5,668 nucleotides of DNA from an uncultured Lachnospiraceae bacterium (lineage in GTDB: Bacteria; Bacillota; Clostridia; Lachnospirales; Lachnospiraceae), in NCBI GenBank assembly GCA_947651335.1, contig CANSYV010000116.1:1-5668 (forward strand). Direction: 5' to 3'. Within the stretch, counting starts at the first letter, position 1, and every line of letters begins with the position of its first letter. A model generated the notes under the pieces. That model had not been told where the DNA came from, ran no database searches, and saw only the letters and a program-made list of their open reading frames with translations. Below are positions 4,982 to 5,668 of this stretch, piece by piece. Position numbers and translations under genes: made by a program.

Positions 4982-5668
4982 ATGTTTCATGGAATGAATT
5001 ATGTAATGGAAGTTTACAAAGAGCAGAGCTTTTCAAAAGCCGCGCAGAATTTGTATATTTCTCAGCCGGCGCTCAGTGCCGCGATTAAAAGGATAGAAAA
5101 GAAAGTGGGCGCCCCACTCTTTGACCGGCGTACAAGCCCGATTCAATTGACGGAGTGTGGAAAAGAATACATACGGACTACAGAGAAAATCCTGGATCTG
5201 GAGGATGAATTTGCTTATCACGTTGGAAAGCTCCATGAACTGAAGGCCGGACACCTGGCCCTGGGTGGCACGTACTTTTTTGCCTCTTTTATCTTTCCGC
5301 CGTTCATCGAACAATTCCGGCAAAAATATCCCCATGTGAACCTGAACTTTTACGAGGGTTCTACGCCCGAACTAGGACAAAAGCTGTTCAATGGGGAATT
5401 GGATATTATCATTGACAATTACGCTTTGGACCCACAGATTTACTACAGGAAGAAATGTTTTGAGGAGAATCTTCTGCTGGCAGTTCCGGCCTCTTTTGAC
5501 AGTAACCAAAGGGCGGCAAGCTATCAATTGACATTTACAGATGTGGAAAAAGATCTTCACCGTAATCCTAGATTTCCAGGTGTTCCATTAAAAAAATTCA
5601 AAGATGATCCCTTTGTGGTACTGCGCGCTCATAATGATACCAGAGAACGCATTGATGCAATCTGCCAG
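4982..5668 (+). CDS. LysR-family transcriptional regulator, 3' end beyond the window
   Basis: The frame is open from the ATG at 4982 to the last base, giving 229 residues of a protein that is usually about 290-310 long. It is cut by the window, not broken. The N-terminus is a LysR winged helix-turn-helix: SFSKAAQNLYISQPALSAAI (16-35), KRIEKKVGAPLFDR (36-49), then PIQLTECGK (53-61). A linker helix at about 62-90 leads into the effector-binding domain from GHLALGG (94-100), with FPPFIEQFRQKYPHVNLNFYEG and NGELDIIIDN typical of the first subdomain. The start is supported by GGAGG at 4970-4974, seven bases upstream. LysR proteins bind a small-molecule co-inducer and regulate nearby, often divergent, genes. 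The upstream neighbour here is co-directional and unrelated, so the target is probably downstream or elsewhere. The effector cannot be inferred. No clear promoter was seen in the 74-bp gap before it. Confidence 0.92.
   Translation, partial: MFHGMNYVMEVYKEQSFSKAAQNLYISQPALSAAIKRIEKKVGAPLFDRRTSPIQLTECGKEYIRTTEKILDLEDEFAYHVGKLHELKAGHLALGGTYFFASFIFPPFIEQFRQKYPHVNLNFYEGSTPELGQKLFNGELDIIIDNYALDPQIYYRKKCFEENLLLAVPASFDSNQRAASYQLTFTDVEKDLHRNPRFPGVPLKKFKDDPFVVLRAHNDTRERIDAICQ

Overview
The window reads as a low-to-mid GC anaerobic Firmicute, most likely a gut Lachnospiraceae/Clostridia chromosome. The reasons are strong AGGTGAT/GGAGG ribosome binding sites, sigma-A promoters of TTGAnn/TATAnT type, an AgrC/AgrA-like GHKL kinase with a LytTR regulator, and a two-gene minimal SUF system with no desulfurase beside it. 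The assignment to a family is inference. All genes supported here lie on the + strand.

Layout. Positions 1-393 hold no convincing gene but do hold structure: an exact 15-bp direct repeat, a long-range inverted repeat that could close a roughly 200-nt folded element, a TTGACA/TATAAT pair with a 21-bp spacer, and a 13-bp-stem dyad just before the first gene. Positions 394-2384 are a two-component system: a LytTR response regulator, then a membrane GHKL histidine kinase overlapping it by 4 nt (ATGA). Positions 2505-3125 encode a small secreted basic protein of unknown function with its own good promoter; an apparent TTG start at 2442 is really the -35 box of that promoter. Positions 3244-4907 are a SufC-type ATPase and a SufB/D-type scaffold sharing one base (TGATG), behind a strong promoter and a short 5' leader hairpin. 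A weak terminator-like hairpin follows. Positions 4982-5668 are a LysR-type regulator cut off by the window end.

How the genes work together. The kinase probably senses an extracellular or membrane signal and phosphorylates the regulator at Asp59; the regulator then binds DNA through its LytTR domain. The target is not shown. Nearby candidates are its own upstream region, which has three ACAGTT hexamers, and the secreted-protein promoter, which has two ATAGTT hexamers, but neither carries the canonical paired LytTR sites. The SufC/SufB pair is independent and would assemble Fe-S clusters in the cytoplasm in the manner of the described SMS (SUF-like minimal system, SmsCB). The LysR gene has no visible target in the window.

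No clearly new multi-gene system is visible. The least explained parts are the structured, repeat-containing stretch at about 38-300 and the lineage-type secreted protein.
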